Assembly (NCBI GenBank): GCA_023408815.1
Contig: JAEYJO010000021.1
Coordinates: 1 to 37,974 of the forward strand
DNA from: Bacillota bacterium
GTDB taxonomy: Bacteria; Bacillota; Clostridia; Lachnospirales; Lachnospiraceae
Direction of reading: 5' to 3'
DNA: 37,974 nt
The notes beneath the pieces were generated by a model. It saw nothing but the letters and a program-made list of their open reading frames with translations. It searched no databases and was not told the origin of the DNA. This document shows positions 24,832 to 32,025 of this stretch, piece after piece; position 1 is the first letter of the stretch; each line of letters starts with the position of its first letter. Position numbers and translations under genes: made by a program.

Positions 24832-25554
24832 ATGTGGGGATTATTACTTTCTACTATTGTTACGAGTGCGGCGGACAGCGTCAATCCGATCGCCATCACA
24901 CAGCAATTCGTTTTGCAGGGAATGGTCAAAAAACCAAAACATATCTGGTACTTCATCATTCCTACCGGGCTCACTAATTTCATAGGGGGATTTCTTGCCT
25001 ACTTCGGGCTGGTCGCATTTATCAGCGATTTTTTAGGGACACTCATTCAAAAGTATGGGCGGGTCATATTCACCATAGAATTGATTCTTGGTATCACGTT
25101 TTTGATTGCGGTCTGCTATTTGATTCTAAATTCACAAATAAAGTCCTTAAAGGAAGAATACTTTCACACCGCAAAAAGCGAAGCTAACGCCGAGGAGCAG
25201 GCGGCTGAAAAAATTAAATCGGTATCTCCTGCAGCGCTGATCGCCCTGGGCACGGGAGCAACGATATCAGAGCTTACTACCGCATTGCCTTACTTCGCAT
25301 TTCTGGCGATTCTCCTCAATTATCAACTGACGCTTCTTCAAGTGACATTCATACTTGCGGTATATAACACGATTTACACGGCTCCCCTAATGATTTTATA
25401 CTTTATATACAAGAAATCGAGAAGTAAATTTGACCGCTTCTATGGGATCATCAAGACACAGATGACAAAGTGGGCGGATATTCTCGCTCCTGTTATTGCC
25501 GGCCTTATCGGTGTATTCCTTGTATTTCACTCCATTTCTCTATTGCTGAAATAG
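24832..25554 (+). CDS. GAP/LysE-like six-helix membrane protein under ykkC riboswitch
   Basis: The 240-residue protein has about six membrane helices. It opens with the DSVNPIAI motif near the end of helix 1, as in GAP (SfLAP-like) and CcdA/LysE-superfamily carriers, and has a charged loop with a Lys/Glu-rich segment in the middle (about 105-130). A second motif, GATISELTTALPY, opens the second half. No substrate can be read from the sequence. Because the gene is controlled by a probable guanidine-I riboswitch, guanidinium export is a reasonable guess. The ATG at 24832 follows AAAGGAGG; the longer frame from 24700 runs through the aptamer and is rejected. Confidence 0.75.
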   Translation: MWGLLLSTIVTSAADSVNPIAITQQFVLQGMVKKPKHIWYFIIPTGLTNFIGGFLAYFGLVAFISDFLGTLIQKYGRVIFTIELILGITFLIAVCYLILNSQIKSLKEEYFHTAKSEANAEEQAAEKIKSVSPAALIALGTGATISELTTALPYFAFLAILLNYQLTLLQVTFILAVYNTIYTAPLMILYFIYKKSRSKFDRFYGIIKTQMTKWADILAPVIAGLIGVFLVFHSISLLLK

Positions 25555-25567
25555 AAAAAATAAGATA

Positions 25568-25596
25568 TTCGCAATAAATCAAAAGTGTTGTACAAT
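25568..25596 (+). promoter_or_regulatory. Promoter of the EFR1 gene
   Basis: TTCGCA (25568-25573) and an extended -10 TTGTACAAT (TACAAT at 25591-25596) are 17 bases apart, 45 bases before the gene. Confidence 0.5.
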
Positions 25597-25640
25597 GATA
25601 TTAATTCTTAATTTAAAGATAAATAAAGAAAGGATATATT

Positions 25641-26525
25641 ATGAATAGTCAGAAGACACCGTTTCAAAAAATAATCCTGGCCTATTTTTCCGGAACAGGA
25701 TGTACGAAAGCAGCGGTTTCCTGCTTTGAAGACCGGCTTACCGCGCTTGGAATCCAAACTGATACAATCTGCATACCTTCCGGCAACGCTCTCAGTATTG
25801 GGGCTTCGGATTTGCTGATCGTCTTTTCTCCGGTATATGCATTCCGTCTGACTTCCATTGTGGAGGACTGGGTGAAACGGCTGCCTGAGGCAAAAAATAC
25901 ATATGCCGCCATTATATCTGTCTCCGGTGGCGGAGAGATTTCACCCAATACTGCCTGCCGGACCTTTTGCAAACGTATATTAATAAGAAAGGGATATCGA
26001 TTTATATATGAAAATATGCTGGTGATGCCCTCCAATTTCGCATCCCATGCGGGGGCGCAGCTGAACAAACAGCTAATTGATGCTCTGCCCAAAAAGACGA
26101 CACAGATGATCGATGATATTTTGTCCGGAAAAAGAACAGGCACACATCCCAAGCTTCAGGACAGGTTCTTTGCCTCCCTCGGTAAAGGCGAGCATCTGGG
26201 CGCAAAATTTTTCGGGGCATCCATCCGCACATCGAAACATTGTAATCAGTGCGGGCTATGTATTCGGAACTGTCCGAAGAAAAATATTCAAATGAAGGAG
26301 GGAAAGCCCGTCTTCGGCTTCCGTTGCATACTATGCTTAAGATGTATTTATGCCTGCCCCCGGATGGCTCTTTCTCCGGGAATCCTCAAGTTTTTCGTGT
26401 TGAAGGAGGGCTTCGACTTAAAGGCCATGAGTAAAATTCCGGACTTTTTTCAAGACCGGGCTCCGCAGAAAATTTCTACCGCTGAAAAGCTCCTGTGGAA
26501 AGGCGTTTCCGACTATCTGAAATAA
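25641..26525 (+). CDS. EFR1-family flavodoxin-ferredoxin fusion
   Basis: The 294-residue protein joins a flavodoxin-like domain (phosphate loop FSGTGCTKAA at about 16-25, VFSPVYAFRL and ISVSGGGE contacting the flavin) to a ferredoxin domain with two four-cysteine motifs (CNQCGLCIRNCP and CILCLRCIYACP), each able to hold a [4Fe-4S] cluster. EFR1 proteins are presumed soluble electron carriers in anaerobes; the partner is unknown. AAAGGA precedes the ATG. The gene stands alone between two promoters. Confidence 0.88.
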   Translation: MNSQKTPFQKIILAYFSGTGCTKAAVSCFEDRLTALGIQTDTICIPSGNALSIGASDLLIVFSPVYAFRLTSIVEDWVKRLPEAKNTYAAIISVSGGGEISPNTACRTFCKRILIRKGYRFIYENMLVMPSNFASHAGAQLNKQLIDALPKKTTQMIDDILSGKRTGTHPKLQDRFFASLGKGEHLGAKFFGASIRTSKHCNQCGLCIRNCPKKNIQMKEGKPVFGFRCILCLRCIYACPRMALSPGILKFFVLKEGFDLKAMSKIPDFFQDRAPQKISTAEKLLWKGVSDYLK

Positions 26526-26565
26526 CTGTAATTACCGTTTTCCGGTATAAATGGGCCCAAAACGG

Positions 26566-26594
26566 TTGCATCTTACGAAATTAACTGTTATAGT
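26566..26594 (+). promoter_or_regulatory. Promoter of the DUF1538-PII operon, placing the start at the ATG
   Basis: TTGCAT (26566-26571) and TATAGT (26589-26594) are 17 bases apart. The predicted start, about 26601, is three bases from the ATG at 26604, so the message would be nearly leaderless. Confidence 0.6.
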
Positions 26595-26603
26595 AATATT
26601 ACT

Positions 26604-28268
26604 ATGAGATTTTTTAATACACTAAAAGAGGTTTTTATATCATCACTGCCCCTTGCGGCAGTAATCATTGTCGTTTGTGTTTTTGTGGCTCCCATGGAGA
26701 ACGCATTCGATTATGTCAAGTTAATAGTTGGTTATACGAGTGTTGTTCTGGGACAGTCGCTGTTTTTGGATGGTTTGAGCATCAGTATCCTGCCTATCGG
26801 CAAGCTGGTGGGAAGCTCCCTTGTGAAGCTGAAAAAAGCCATTTTCATCATTTTCTTCGGCTTCCTGTTCGGTCTGCTCGCTACGGTTGCAGAACCTGCC
26901 TTGGCAGTTCTCGCCCGTCAGACGCATATGATTATGAACATTATCGATGAGACGCTGTTCATATGGATTATGGGTTCGGGCATCGGTGTGCTGGTCGGAT
27001 TTTCCTTGTATCGAATCATGAAGGACCTGAATATCAAAATTGTATTTGCTATACTCTACATTGCAATTTTTATTGTCGTCTTTTTTGTACCTGAAGAATT
27101 TGTTGCATTGGCTTTCGACGGAAGCGGTGCAACCACCGGCGATATTTCCGTTCCTTTCATATTGGCACTGGGCCTGGGTGTTTCCGGCACCATGTCAAAG
27201 CATAAGGCGAACGAGGACACATTCGGAATCATTGGGCTTGCATCGGTAGGTCCTATTTTAGCGCTGTTTTTCTATGGCATCATTTTAAATGCAGTAAACG
27301 GAGGAGTCCTTCCGGCTGCCGGAGTATACGATCCGGGTGCAGCGGAAAGCTTAGGAGCGATTATCCAGTCAAATGTGTCCGGCGTCGCCTTAGCCCTCTT
27401 TCCAATCGTGATCGTATACTTACCGTTCCAGTTTTTCTTGATAAAGCTTCCAAAAAAGGAACTGATTCAAATATTGCTCGGCTCCGTTTCCACTTATGTG
27501 GGCCTTCTCATTTTCTTATCGGGAATTGATTTCGGCTTTGCGTTTGCTGGCAAATATATCGGGGAAGTATTCTTGGATGCTTCGCGTCCGGGATGGTTCA
27601 AATGGCTGTTGCTTTTAGTGGGCTTTGTACTCGGAGTCGCTATTACTCTTTCCGAGCCTGCTGTTACGGTACTGGGCGAACAGCTCGAAGAGATTACCAA
27701 CGGTCATATTAAGAAAATAGCGATTCGTTCTACGCTCGCTATCGGTATCGGTTTTGCTGCACTATTTTCCATGGTAAAAATATTAACACAAATAAATATA
27801 CTCTGGTTTTTGATTCCGCTTTATGCCATAGCCCTCATTATGATGAAATTCACTTCGAATCTCTTCGTGGGATTGGCCTTTGATTCCGGCGGTGTTACCG
27901 GCGGTGCCTTAACATCGGCATTTCTAACGCCTCTTACCCTCGGAGCCGCCCAGGCCGTTGCAGATTTGGAAGGTGCGGGTGCGCAGTCGATCCTGACAAA
28001 CGGATTCGGAATTATTGCATTTATTTCCGTAACGCCTCTCATCGCTGTTCAGGCTTTGGGTATTATTTATGACATAAGACTTAGAAAAACACAGAAGTTT
28101 ATGGAAGAAAACGAGCTTGCGGAAATTCAGGAATTGGAATCGCTCGTCTTACAAGCTACGTCTACCGATGCCGTTGTTTCAGCTGAAAGAACCGGCAGAC
28201 GCCGTAAGAAAAGAAAATTTAAGCATGGGGATTCCCCCACGGAGGATAGAAGAAGTGATGCACGATGA
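26604..28268 (+). CDS. DUF1538 family membrane protein (internal duplication)
   Basis: The 554-residue protein has about 12-14 hydrophobic helices and a basic cytoplasmic tail (RRRKKRKFK, about 532-540). It is an internal duplication: AEPALAVLA at 96-104 with FDGSGATTG at 171-179 matches SEPAVTVLG at 350-358 with FDSGGVTGG at 426-434, about 75 residues apart in each half. Repeated short re-entrant-like motifs of this kind are usual in secondary carriers. The family function is unknown. No ribosome binding site precedes the ATG, in line with the promoter position. The stop overlaps the first PII-like gene and the three genes form one operon. Confidence 0.85.
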   Translation: MRFFNTLKEVFISSLPLAAVIIVVCVFVAPMENAFDYVKLIVGYTSVVLGQSLFLDGLSISILPIGKLVGSSLVKLKKAIFIIFFGFLFGLLATVAEPALAVLARQTHMIMNIIDETLFIWIMGSGIGVLVGFSLYRIMKDLNIKIVFAILYIAIFIVVFFVPEEFVALAFDGSGATTGDISVPFILALGLGVSGTMSKHKANEDTFGIIGLASVGPILALFFYGIILNAVNGGVLPAAGVYDPGAAESLGAIIQSNVSGVALALFPIVIVYLPFQFFLIKLPKKELIQILLGSVSTYVGLLIFLSGIDFGFAFAGKYIGEVFLDASRPGWFKWLLLLVGFVLGVAITLSEPAVTVLGEQLEEITNGHIKKIAIRSTLAIGIGFAALFSMVKILTQINILWFLIPLYAIALIMMKFTSNLFVGLAFDSGGVTGGALTSAFLTPLTLGAAQAVADLEGAGAQSILTNGFGIIAFISVTPLIAVQALGIIYDIRLRKTQKFMEENELAEIQELESLVLQATSTDAVVSAERTGRRRKKRKFKHGDSPTEDRRSDAR

Positions 28269-28572
28269 TGTTTCATCTTGTTTGGAATTTTTAACTATAA
28301 TAGCCGGAAGAAAGCTGAAGGATTCCCTTGTTGAATCGCTGTCATCAGAAGGCGGACGGCTGATAACCGTCATGTATGGAAAGGGCTCGGTCAGATCAGA
28401 TTATCTGCGGGATATGTTCGGGCTGGTGCCGGAGGAGAACAAGGTCATGATAACCTGCCTTCTCCCTTGTAAAAAGGCTGACGCAGTAATGGGTATGCTG
28501 GTCAGCAAGTTTCATTTTGACAAACCGAACACGGGTATTGCATTTACCGTACCCATTAACATTACTTTTTAA
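28258..28572 (+). CDS. PII-like signal protein, first copy
   Basis: About 104 residues in the ferredoxin-like PII fold: FLTIIAGRKLKDSLVESLSS, then the short T-loop region ITVMYGKGSVRSD, and the C-terminal strand IAFTVPINITF. The uridylylated tyrosine context of GlnB is missing. GGAGG precedes either GTG 28255 or ATG 28258, both overlapping the DUF1538 stop. The longer frame from 28117 lies inside that gene and is rejected. Its partner and neighbour suggest it senses a nucleotide or metabolite and controls the DUF1538 carrier. Confidence 0.75.
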   Translation: MHDDVSSCLEFLTIIAGRKLKDSLVESLSSEGGRLITVMYGKGSVRSDYLRDMFGLVPEENKVMITCLLPCKKADAVMGMLVSKFHFDKPNTGIAFTVPINITF

Positions 28573-28589
28573 TTTTGGAGGAATTAACG

Positions 28590-28931
28590 GTGACAGAATC
28601 TAGTCCTAAAAAAGCGTTATATATTATAGTAAACGTTGGCTTTGCTGACGAAGTCGCGGAAATCATGCGTAAGGAAGGGTCAGGCGGAGCAACTATCCTG
28701 AATGCCCGCGGTTCAGGTCCTATGCCGAAGTCGATCTTAGGCATCACCATCGATACGGAGAAGGAAATCATTCTCAGCGTGGTGGATGAGGAAATGAGCG
28801 AAAAAATTATCCATGCCGTGAGACAAAAAGCGGGGCTCGGCACTCCGTGCAACAGCATCTGCTTTACCATGCCGGTGGATAAATTTGTTATGACCCATGT
28901 ATCATCTCCATCGGACGGAGCAACAAAATAA
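28590..28931 (+). CDS. PII-like signal protein, second copy
   Basis: About 113 residues with the PII order: KKALYIIVNVGFADEVAEIM, then GATILNARGSGPMPK as the T-loop start, ITIDTEKEIILSVVDEE and the closing GLGTPCNSICFTMPVDKF. The ARGSG stretch is usual for the PII-like proteins beside membrane carriers; no uridylylation tyrosine is seen. The GTG at 28590 is preferred because GGAGGA lies seven bases before it; the TTG at 28575 precedes that site. It lies 17 bases after the first copy. The two proteins differ and could form mixed trimers. Confidence 0.85.
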   Translation: MTESSPKKALYIIVNVGFADEVAEIMRKEGSGGATILNARGSGPMPKSILGITIDTEKEIILSVVDEEMSEKIIHAVRQKAGLGTPCNSICFTMPVDKFVMTHVSSPSDGATK

Positions 28932-28942
28932 TGATGAAAAAC

Positions 28943-28977
28943 ATAAATGCTTGCCGTTACTTGCGGCAAGCATTTAT
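28943..28977. terminator. Bidirectional terminator between the PII operon and the flavodoxin gene
   Basis: A 14-base perfect stem ATAAATGCTTGCCG/CGGCAAGCATTTAT with a seven-base loop lies between convergent genes. Its right arm and loop form the last codons of the flavodoxin gene. Confidence 0.75.
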
Positions 28978-29439
28978 TTGTTCTGCAAACTCACTGACTC
29001 TTTTCTTCGTGAGCTCTTCGTTCTTCTTCGTATTGCTTAAGCTCAAAGTCCCCTCCATATGCCCTAACTTCTCATTCAGCTTAGCAATACACTTCTCTGC
29101 ATCACCGCCCGCACTGCTGAAAAAAGCAGCCGTCGTTTTGTTTTTCATATCACAATTATTTAAAAAGGTATTGATGGGCGGCGCCAGTCTGCTGTTCCAG
29201 ACAGGAGTTCCAATAACGATTCTTTCATAATCTGCCGGATTATACCGATATGGCTTTAGTTTGGGTTTTTCTCCGAAGGTGGCCGCTTTGCCGCAAAAGA
29301 TGTATTTGCCTATGGTACTGCGGGGATAGCTTCTTATTGGCTCAAGAGGCATAATATCGGCGCCAAGATTCCTGGCAATCAGTTCAGCCGCAAATTTTGT
29401 ATTCCCGCCCATTGAATAATATACCACTAATGTCTTCAT
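28957..29439 (-). CDS. Flavodoxin family protein
   Basis: The 160-residue protein begins KTLVVYYSMGGNTKFAAELI, a flavodoxin phosphate-binding loop, and has GTPVWNSRLAPPINTFL for the flavin-contacting loop and FFSSAGGDAEKC. It carries electrons on FMN. It starts four bases after the PadR gene, with a GGAGAAG site in the PadR end, so it belongs to the FeS protein-PadR-flavodoxin operon. The last codons overlap the terminator hairpin. Confidence 0.88.
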   Translation of the reverse strand: MKTLVVYYSMGGNTKFAAELIARNLGADIMPLEPIRSYPRSTIGKYIFCGKAATFGEKPKLKPYRYNPADYERIVIGTPVWNSRLAPPINTFLNNCDMKNKTTAAFFSSAGGDAEKCIAKLNEKLGHMEGTLSLSNTKKNEELTKKRVSEFAEQINACRK

Positions 29440-29443
29440 TTTT

Positions 29444-29995
29444 TCACTTCTCCTCCATAGTTCTTAATATTTCTTCAGCTTCCTCACACCATTCCAGATA
29501 TGCACGATATGTCCGGATTCCGAATCTGACGGTAAGAAGATAATATTTGTGGGCCGCCTCCATATCCTTCACCTTTTCCAGTATTTCTTCCGAGGCCAGA
29601 AGATACGGAAGTTCCTGCTCGATTTTTTCTCTGAACGCTTCGATATGACTCAGCGTCTGCTCCGCCCCTGCTTCGCTTCCGAAAAACAGCTTAAGCAGCG
29701 TCTCATAACGAAGCTCGTCCTTTTCCGCCGGAAGGGTAAGCCATCCCTCCAGGTAAGCGTGTCCCGCTTCCGTAATAGTATAGATCAGCTTCCCCCTGCT
29801 GCTGTCTCCATCTTCCCGCTTTATGGCAAGCCCGCGCTCTACCAGACCGCTCAAGGTCGGGTATATGCTTCCATAGCTTGCACCCCAGAAATATTTAAGT
29901 GAAGTATCCATTCTCTTCTTTATTTCGTAGCCGGTTAATTCTTCGTGGCTAAGCAGTCCTAAAATTACACAATCTAATTTTTTCTCCGATGCCAT
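29444..29995 (-). CDS. PadR family transcriptional regulator
   Basis: The roughly 183-residue protein has an N-terminal winged helix typical of PadR (ILGLLSHEELTGYEIKKRMD and YGSIYPTLSGLVERGLA, with IYPTL conserved) followed by a C-terminal helical dimer domain. PadR proteins are usually repressors released by small ligands. ATG 29995 is preferred; a GTG at 30007 in the same frame overlaps the FeS gene stop. It likely represses its own operon through the palindrome at 30788-30814. Confidence 0.85.
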   Translation of the reverse strand: MASEKKLDCVILGLLSHEELTGYEIKKRMDTSLKYFWGASYGSIYPTLSGLVERGLAIKREDGDSSRGKLIYTITEAGHAYLEGWLTLPAEKDELRYETLLKLFFGSEAGAEQTLSHIEAFREKIEQELPYLLASEEILEKVKDMEAAHKYYLLTVRFGIRTYRAYLEWCEEAEEILRTMEEK

Positions 29996-30003
29996 TTTCT
30001 TCT

Positions 30004-30756
30004 TCACTCACTTTTGCTTTTACTTATATTTGAAGGTTTCATTCTATAATATAATACATTTTGCGGGCATACATCAATACATGCTCCGCACTGGATACAT
30101 TCCATACTGGTTATTTCTCCCGCTTTGGCCATCTCTTTTACCTCTAATCCCATAGGACAGTTCCGATCACATTTTCCGCAGGAAATACATTTTTCCTTAT
30201 GAGACGACACATGCAGTCCCGGTAAATGCAGCAAACGGCGCAGTTTCGTTCCAAACACCATGAACGGAGCCATCCAGCAGAAATAATGGCAGAATACTCT
30301 TTTCCCCCCCAGAATAGACGGGATGAAGATTAACAATATGATTCCGTAATAAATGATGTATGTATAAATGTTTGCCACAGAGATTCCATGATCCGTTAGG
30401 AAGAAAAAATCTACTCCGCTAATTTCCCCTTTATAAAAATAGCAAAAAGCAACTGCACCGATCCATAGAGACCAGATGACGTATTTCAAATAATTCCTAA
30501 TACCTTGCTTCGGGCTTCTGTCATTGATCATAAAGGAACATTCCTGAAGTCCTCCCGCAGGACAGGCGTAGGCACAGAAAATTCTTCCGAAAGGAACAGA
30601 AAGTAAAAACATCAGCAGGAACACAATAAAACTTCCGTTGATAATTCCATTCAGTCCGGCATTGATAATAATTGCCGGAGAAAAATAATACAGGGTCACA
30701 GGGAACAAAAGCAAGGATATTATAATAAATAATTTTCTAATATTCTGCCGCTTCAT
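30004..30756 (-). CDS. Membrane 4Fe-4S protein, NapH/CcoG-like
   Basis: The 250-residue protein has about four to five membrane helices, a FCAYACPAGGLQE cysteine motif in the membrane region, a later FCHYFCW, and a C-terminal ferredoxin domain with CISCGKCDRNCP and CIQCGACIDVCP for two [4Fe-4S] clusters. NapH-type proteins pass electrons across or from the membrane. GGAGGA lies five bases before ATG 30756, so the reading from 30786 is rejected. It is the first gene of the operon with PadR and a flavodoxin, so the unit is probably a small electron-transfer path. Confidence 0.85.
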   Translation of the reverse strand: MKRQNIRKLFIIISLLLFPVTLYYFSPAIIINAGLNGIINGSFIVFLLMFLLSVPFGRIFCAYACPAGGLQECSFMINDRSPKQGIRNYLKYVIWSLWIGAVAFCYFYKGEISGVDFFFLTDHGISVANIYTYIIYYGIILLIFIPSILGGKRVFCHYFCWMAPFMVFGTKLRRLLHLPGLHVSSHKEKCISCGKCDRNCPMGLEVKEMAKAGEITSMECIQCGACIDVCPQNVLYYRMKPSNISKSKSE

Positions 30757-30787
30757 AAAAATCCTCCATATATCAGTTTGATACATC

Positions 30788-30817
30788 CACTATATATCAT
30801 ATTGATATATAGTGCAA
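30788..30817 (-). promoter_or_regulatory. Promoter fully covered by a 27-bp palindrome (candidate PadR operator)
   Basis: CACTATATATCA and TGATATATAGTG flank TAT (30788-30814). On the minus strand the same bases give TTGCAC (30812-30817), a 17-base spacer and TATAGT (30789-30794). A bound protein would hide both promoter boxes. Confidence 0.75.
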
Positions 30818-30889
30818 CTACTTTTTAATAAATCTTTGCCTTTCATATCTTTAAATAAATGGAATACTCCTGTTATTTCAAATGGAAGG

Positions 30890-30918
30890 TTGTTTATCGG
30901 GAAGCCAGACTATATAAT
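30890..30918 (+). promoter_or_regulatory. Promoter of the FNR-like regulator gene
   Basis: TTGTTT (30890-30895) and TATAAT (30913-30918) are 17 bases apart. AGGAGG lies eight bases before the ATG at 30951. No FNR box is seen here. Confidence 0.6.
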
Positions 30919-30950
30919 AAACTCAATAACAGTTACAAGGAGGTTCTACG

Positions 30951-31670
30951 ATGAAATGTAATTATTGCACAGGAGAATATTCCCATAATCTTTGCATGCA
31001 CAAAGTTCCTATATTTTCTTCCTTGAGCCAAGAGGAAATGAGCCATATCTCCTCCATAATAAAGCATAATAATTATCAGAAGGGTGAAATTCTCTTTTCG
31101 GAAGGGGACAGCCTCCGCTCTCTCATAATCATAAATGAAGGCAGTGTTAAAGGATTTAAGATTACACCTGAAGGCAGGGAACAGATTCTTCATGTGTTTT
31201 CCGAAGGAGATTTTTTCGGTGAACGGAACTTATTCGGCGGTCAAAAATCCGCTTATACGGCAGAAGCGCTGGAACCTACGAAAACTTGCATTTTTACAAA
31301 AGACGATTTTTACAAAATACTATTTTCCCATCCGGGTATTGCCGTAAAAATCATCGAAACACTGGAAGAGCGAATTGCGCGCATGGAAAGTACGATGCAA
31401 AGTATGGGAGTACGCAGTCTGGATGGACGTATTGGCGGACTTCTTCTGGACTTTGCCGATAAATATGGGGAAACCGCACCGGAAGGAATTCTCATTCGCC
31501 TTCCGCTAAGCCGCGAAGGCATTGCCAATTTCCTCGGGGTTGCCCGTGAAACCGTAAGCAGAAAGCTCGGACAATTGGAAACCGAAGGCATCATCCGTCC
31601 TGTCGGCAACAAAAATATCCTTCTGCTGGATGGTGAAGCCTTAAAGGCCATGTCCGGAAAGGATACATAA
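30951..31670 (+). CDS. FNR-like Crp family regulator with four conserved cysteines
   Basis: The 239-residue protein has a cAMP-type sensor domain and a C-terminal winged helix-turn-helix (REGIANFLGVARETVSRKLG). The recognition helix keeps E-x-x-S-R, which reads TTGAT in FNR. Cysteines C3, C6, C15 near the N-terminus and C113 later match the four [4Fe-4S] ligands of FNR (C20, C23, C29, C122 in E. coli), though the first group is spaced C-x2-C-x8-C. It should sense oxygen or nitric oxide. A matching FNR box lies 12 bases past its stop, in front of the DUF1858 operon. Confidence 0.88.
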   Translation: MKCNYCTGEYSHNLCMHKVPIFSSLSQEEMSHISSIIKHNNYQKGEILFSEGDSLRSLIIINEGSVKGFKITPEGREQILHVFSEGDFFGERNLFGGQKSAYTAEALEPTKTCIFTKDDFYKILFSHPGIAVKIIETLEERIARMESTMQSMGVRSLDGRIGGLLLDFADKYGETAPEGILIRLPLSREGIANFLGVARETVSRKLGQLETEGIIRPVGNKNILLLDGEALKAMSGKDT

Positions 31671-31681
31671 AATCCCGAAAT

Positions 31682-31695
31682 TTGATTATAATCAC
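31682..31695 (+). promoter_or_regulatory. FNR box upstream of the DUF1858-DUF438 operon
   Basis: TTGAT-TATA-ATCAC matches the FNR consensus TTGAT-N4-ATCAA in nine of ten fixed bases. Its centre, 31688.5, is 41.5 bases before the start predicted from the -10 box at 31718, the usual class II activator position. Confidence 0.75.
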
Positions 31696-31714
31696 AGATA
31701 TATGCTCTCTAATC

Positions 31715-31723
31715 TGCTACACT
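31715..31723 (+). promoter_or_regulatory. Extended -10 of the DUF1858-DUF438 operon
   Basis: TGCTACACT includes TACACT (31718-31723) with a TGn extension. There is no clear -35 box, as expected for an FNR-activated promoter. The start would be near 31730. Confidence 0.6.
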
Positions 31724-31732
31724 GATGTCATG

Positions 31733-31761
31733 TGTTACTGTAAACGAAGTGAACAGTAACA
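31733..31761 (+). other. Leader hairpin of the DUF1858-DUF438 operon
   Basis: TGTTACTGT and ACAGTAACA form a nine-base perfect stem with an 11-base loop just after the predicted start. No U-run follows. Confidence 0.4.
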
Positions 31762-31785
31762 GGCTTGCGCAGAAAGGAGCAGAAA

Positions 31786-32025
31786 ATGCCAGATAAAATT
31801 ATCGACTTCAATTTAACTGTTTATGAATTATGCACCGCAGATCCGGGAATAATCCCCATATTGGCGAAAGCGGGTTTTACGGATATTACAAAACCCGGTA
31901 TGCTGGCTACAGCAGGACGGTTCATGACAATCCCCAAGGGTGCGGCATTTAAAAAGCTGGATTTAGAAAACATAAAACTAATCTTTAAAGAACACGGATA
32001 CACAGTAAAGGAGGAGAATAAATGA
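31786..32025 (+). CDS. DUF1858 domain protein
   Basis: The 79-residue protein has the DUF1858 pattern: IIDFNLTVYELCTADPGIIP, then GFTDITKPGMLATAGRFMTI and a C-terminal helix FKKLDLENIKLIFKEHGY. It is a small all-helical domain often found beside hemerythrin/DUF438 or hybrid-cluster proteins in anaerobes, and thought to bind FeS or nitrosylated clusters, though this is not settled. AAGGAG precedes ATG 31786. It overlaps the next gene by four bases. Confidence 0.82.
   Translation: MPDKIIDFNLTVYELCTADPGIIPILAKAGFTDITKPGMLATAGRFMTIPKGAAFKKLDLENIKLIFKEHGYTVKEENK

Noticed and set aside
28117..28257. N-terminal extension of the first PII-like protein
   Set aside because: It lies within the DUF1538 coding region in another frame; GGAGG and the GTG/ATG at 28255-28258 give a normal PII length.
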